Shown here one piece after another: positions 62,364 to 64,000 of a stretch of DNA of 64,000 nucleotides (position 1 is the stretch's first letter; each line of letters opens with the position of its first letter). Below the pieces are notes generated by a model. The model was not told the origin of the DNA. It made no database searches and was given only the letters and a program-made list of their open reading frames with translations. Position numbers and translations under genes: made by a program. Origin of the DNA: Coriaria nepalensis (taxonomy: Eukaryota > Streptophyta > Magnoliopsida > Cucurbitales > Coriariaceae); NCBI GenBank assembly GCA_027186245.1, contig CP114489.1:2425501-2489500 (forward strand), given 5' to 3'.

Positions 62364-64000
62364 CTAGAAAGGTAATATAGGCTGGAGATGCAATAATCCA
62401 GTAATTCTAATGTGTCTCCTCTTGAATTTTATACCAACTTGTGGCAAACATTCTTGTGGATTACTATAGAAATATTCCTCATCTTTGGGTTGGCCGGGAA
62501 TCTCTATTCTTTGAATTGGTCCTTCCATTAGATCAGCATGCCCTGTTTTCACTGCATGAGAGAACTCCTCCCAATTCAATTTTCCCTTTTTGTGCTCATC
62601 TATCAGTCCCACTCGAAGTTCTCTGTCTAGTTGAATAGTAGTCTTGAACCCCAAGTATCTGAGCAAGAATCAAAATTCAAAGCAAGAACATAAGTTTATT
62701 TTTTCATGAGAAGAAAAAAAGCAAGTACTAACTGTATTATCTATCACTGACCATGTTTCCACCATAGGTAGGCACAAAAATATCACTTTCCAGAGATACT
62801 ATATAATCCAAAGCAGCCATCTGATTCAAATGGTTTCTGAAGGGGTTAAGTTCCAAAGGTTTCAACAACGTTTCTTTCGTAACCTGAAACTTCACAAGTT
62901 AAAGCGAAGCTAAATACTTTTTTTTCTTGTAGGCTTTTTCATGCTGAGGTGTTCATTACTGAACTTACTGTATTGGGAAAAAGCTGCTTTAAGAGGCGCG
63001 ATTCTTCTTTCTCCGCCTTATATATTTCTGGCAGCGATGTAAATTTGGATGTTGGGATCTACGTCAAATGTTCTCAAGGTCAGTGTTGTCTCTTCTGGGG
63101 TTAGGCATCCACCAAGTCTACTTTTCTTAACACCATTGATTTCCTTTTGTCTCCACCGCGGATATGCATATCTAAAACCAGTAGTCGAAAACAACCGAAA
63201 GTAGTTAGAATTTTCCTAGAAAATAGAGGAAACATGCCCTTGGGCTCTTCTTAAGTTTGTTTATGGAATTACCTCATTTTGGTCAGTTCTGCAATTTCTG
63301 TGTGGTTACGACCTTCAATGGAGCCGGAAAATGCTAAAATGTCCATCTTGTATCGGAGATGGAGAACTAGAAATGGACCTCTTTGTATCAGAAGGTTTAC
63401 TATCCTCTTTCCCATTTGCTCAATCAATGGTGTAAATCTCAGAGCCTCGTAATTGACTCGGCAACGCAACTTGTGTATCTCTAGAGGGAACACTCAAATA
63501 ATGACTCTCAATTCTGCTTCTTGGATTTTCAGGCAGCTCTTTCAGTATGCGAACTATGTCTCTCAAAGAGATGATGAAATAGTCAACAACGTCAAATACA
63601 TCTTGGAAATGACTCTGCATGCAAAAACAAATTCAATTAATTAACTAAATTCCAGCCTGTAAAGCTCTAATTGGTTCAATAATGCACGCACGTACCTTGT
63701 ATCATGCAAAAAGGAGGTATTATCGAGTTCTGGAACTATAAGCGTCGCATTCAAATAACTTGCTATAGCTGTCATGTCACACATCTGTATATATATATAA
63801 TATGAAATTACTTAAATCATTATAATATATAGTTTAAAAAGTATTTAGTTATCACTAAATAATGACTACTTACACCGGCACGCATTTGATTTAATCCTCC
63901 ATTATAATATTGCAGTTTCAATAAACATCAATTTAGCAAGTTGGTCTAAATATAATTTTTTTTTATTAATCTCCTTTTTAACTGATACAAAATCAGGATA
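62364..64000 (-). pseudogene. GDP-fucose O-fucosyltransferase family relic (partial at window edge)
   Basis: Minus-strand exons of a plant O-fucosyltransferase (GT106/DUF246-like) are readable in order: NGGLNQMRAG (to 63874), CDMTAIASYLNATLIVPELD (from 63784), [85 protein letters not shown] and RYLGFKTTIQLDRELRVGLI to NPQECL. Several lesions are seen. About 50-60 conserved residues are missing together with a frame change between HYLS and PLEI (near 63495). A TAA replaces the Tyr codon of the expected IYGGERR (near 63025). One extra T shifts the frame at AAFPNT (near 63000). The short AKVVEGHRR segment is absent before RYLGF. Intact relatives are Golgi type II membrane proteins. The 5' end lies beyond the window. 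Confidence 0.85.

Overview
This window is nuclear DNA of a flowering plant, most likely a eudicot. Genes have many short exons with GT-AG introns and lie 1-13 kb apart in AT-rich DNA with retroelement and MITE debris. The proteins are plant-specific or plant-type: LAG1-type ceramide synthase, SOB FIVE-LIKE, WIT, plastid HSP90, UGT89, PI4K-gamma and BIM. I cannot name the species. I rebuilt exon-intron structures by hand from splice consensus, reading phase and family conservation.

Layout. At 0.2-1 kb (-) is a probable proteasome assembly chaperone 1, followed at 3.2-5.8 kb (-) by a six-exon ceramide synthase (LOH type) and at 8.0-8.7 kb (+) by a two-exon SOFL gene. At 10.4-10.9 kb (+) is a RING-H2 relic with two in-frame stops. 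At 11.1-11.7 kb (-) is an intronless bZIP gene of the bZIP43 type. At 14.5-14.7 kb (-) is an N-terminal relic of a ZIP metal transporter. At 16.0-17.9 kb (-) is a WIT-like coiled-coil gene whose readable model lacks the tail anchor. From 18 to 30 kb is a gene-poor block with two Copia LTR fragments, TIR elements and a possible SINE.

The gene-dense part follows: bHLH49-like (30.7-33.1 kb, +), an AVT6-type amino-acid transporter (33.9-35.8 kb, +), MED22 (36.8-37.5 kb, +), the 19-exon plastid HSP90.5 (37.9-42.9 kb, -), an ABHD17-like hydrolase (43.4-45.0 kb, -), an intronless UGT89 glycosyltransferase (47.3-48.7 kb, +) and an intronless PI4K-gamma reading frame (49.9-51.9 kb, -). After a repeat-rich gap containing an approximately 0.8 kb tandem-plus-inverted repeat (54.4-55.3 kb) come the bHLH gene BIM2 (58.6-61.3 kb, +) and a decayed O-fucosyltransferase running off the right edge (62.4-64.0 kb, -).

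The genes do not form one pathway. They are an ordinary eudicot neighbourhood, and several (SOFL, bZIP, WIT, bHLH49, BIM2) recall from memory a neighbourhood on Arabidopsis chromosome 1. I found no convincing previously undescribed system. The best leads are a one-base deficit that breaks the otherwise perfect HSP90.5 frame, the WIT-like gene without a membrane anchor, the large inverted repeat, and three gene relics (RING-H2, ZIP, O-fucosyltransferase).
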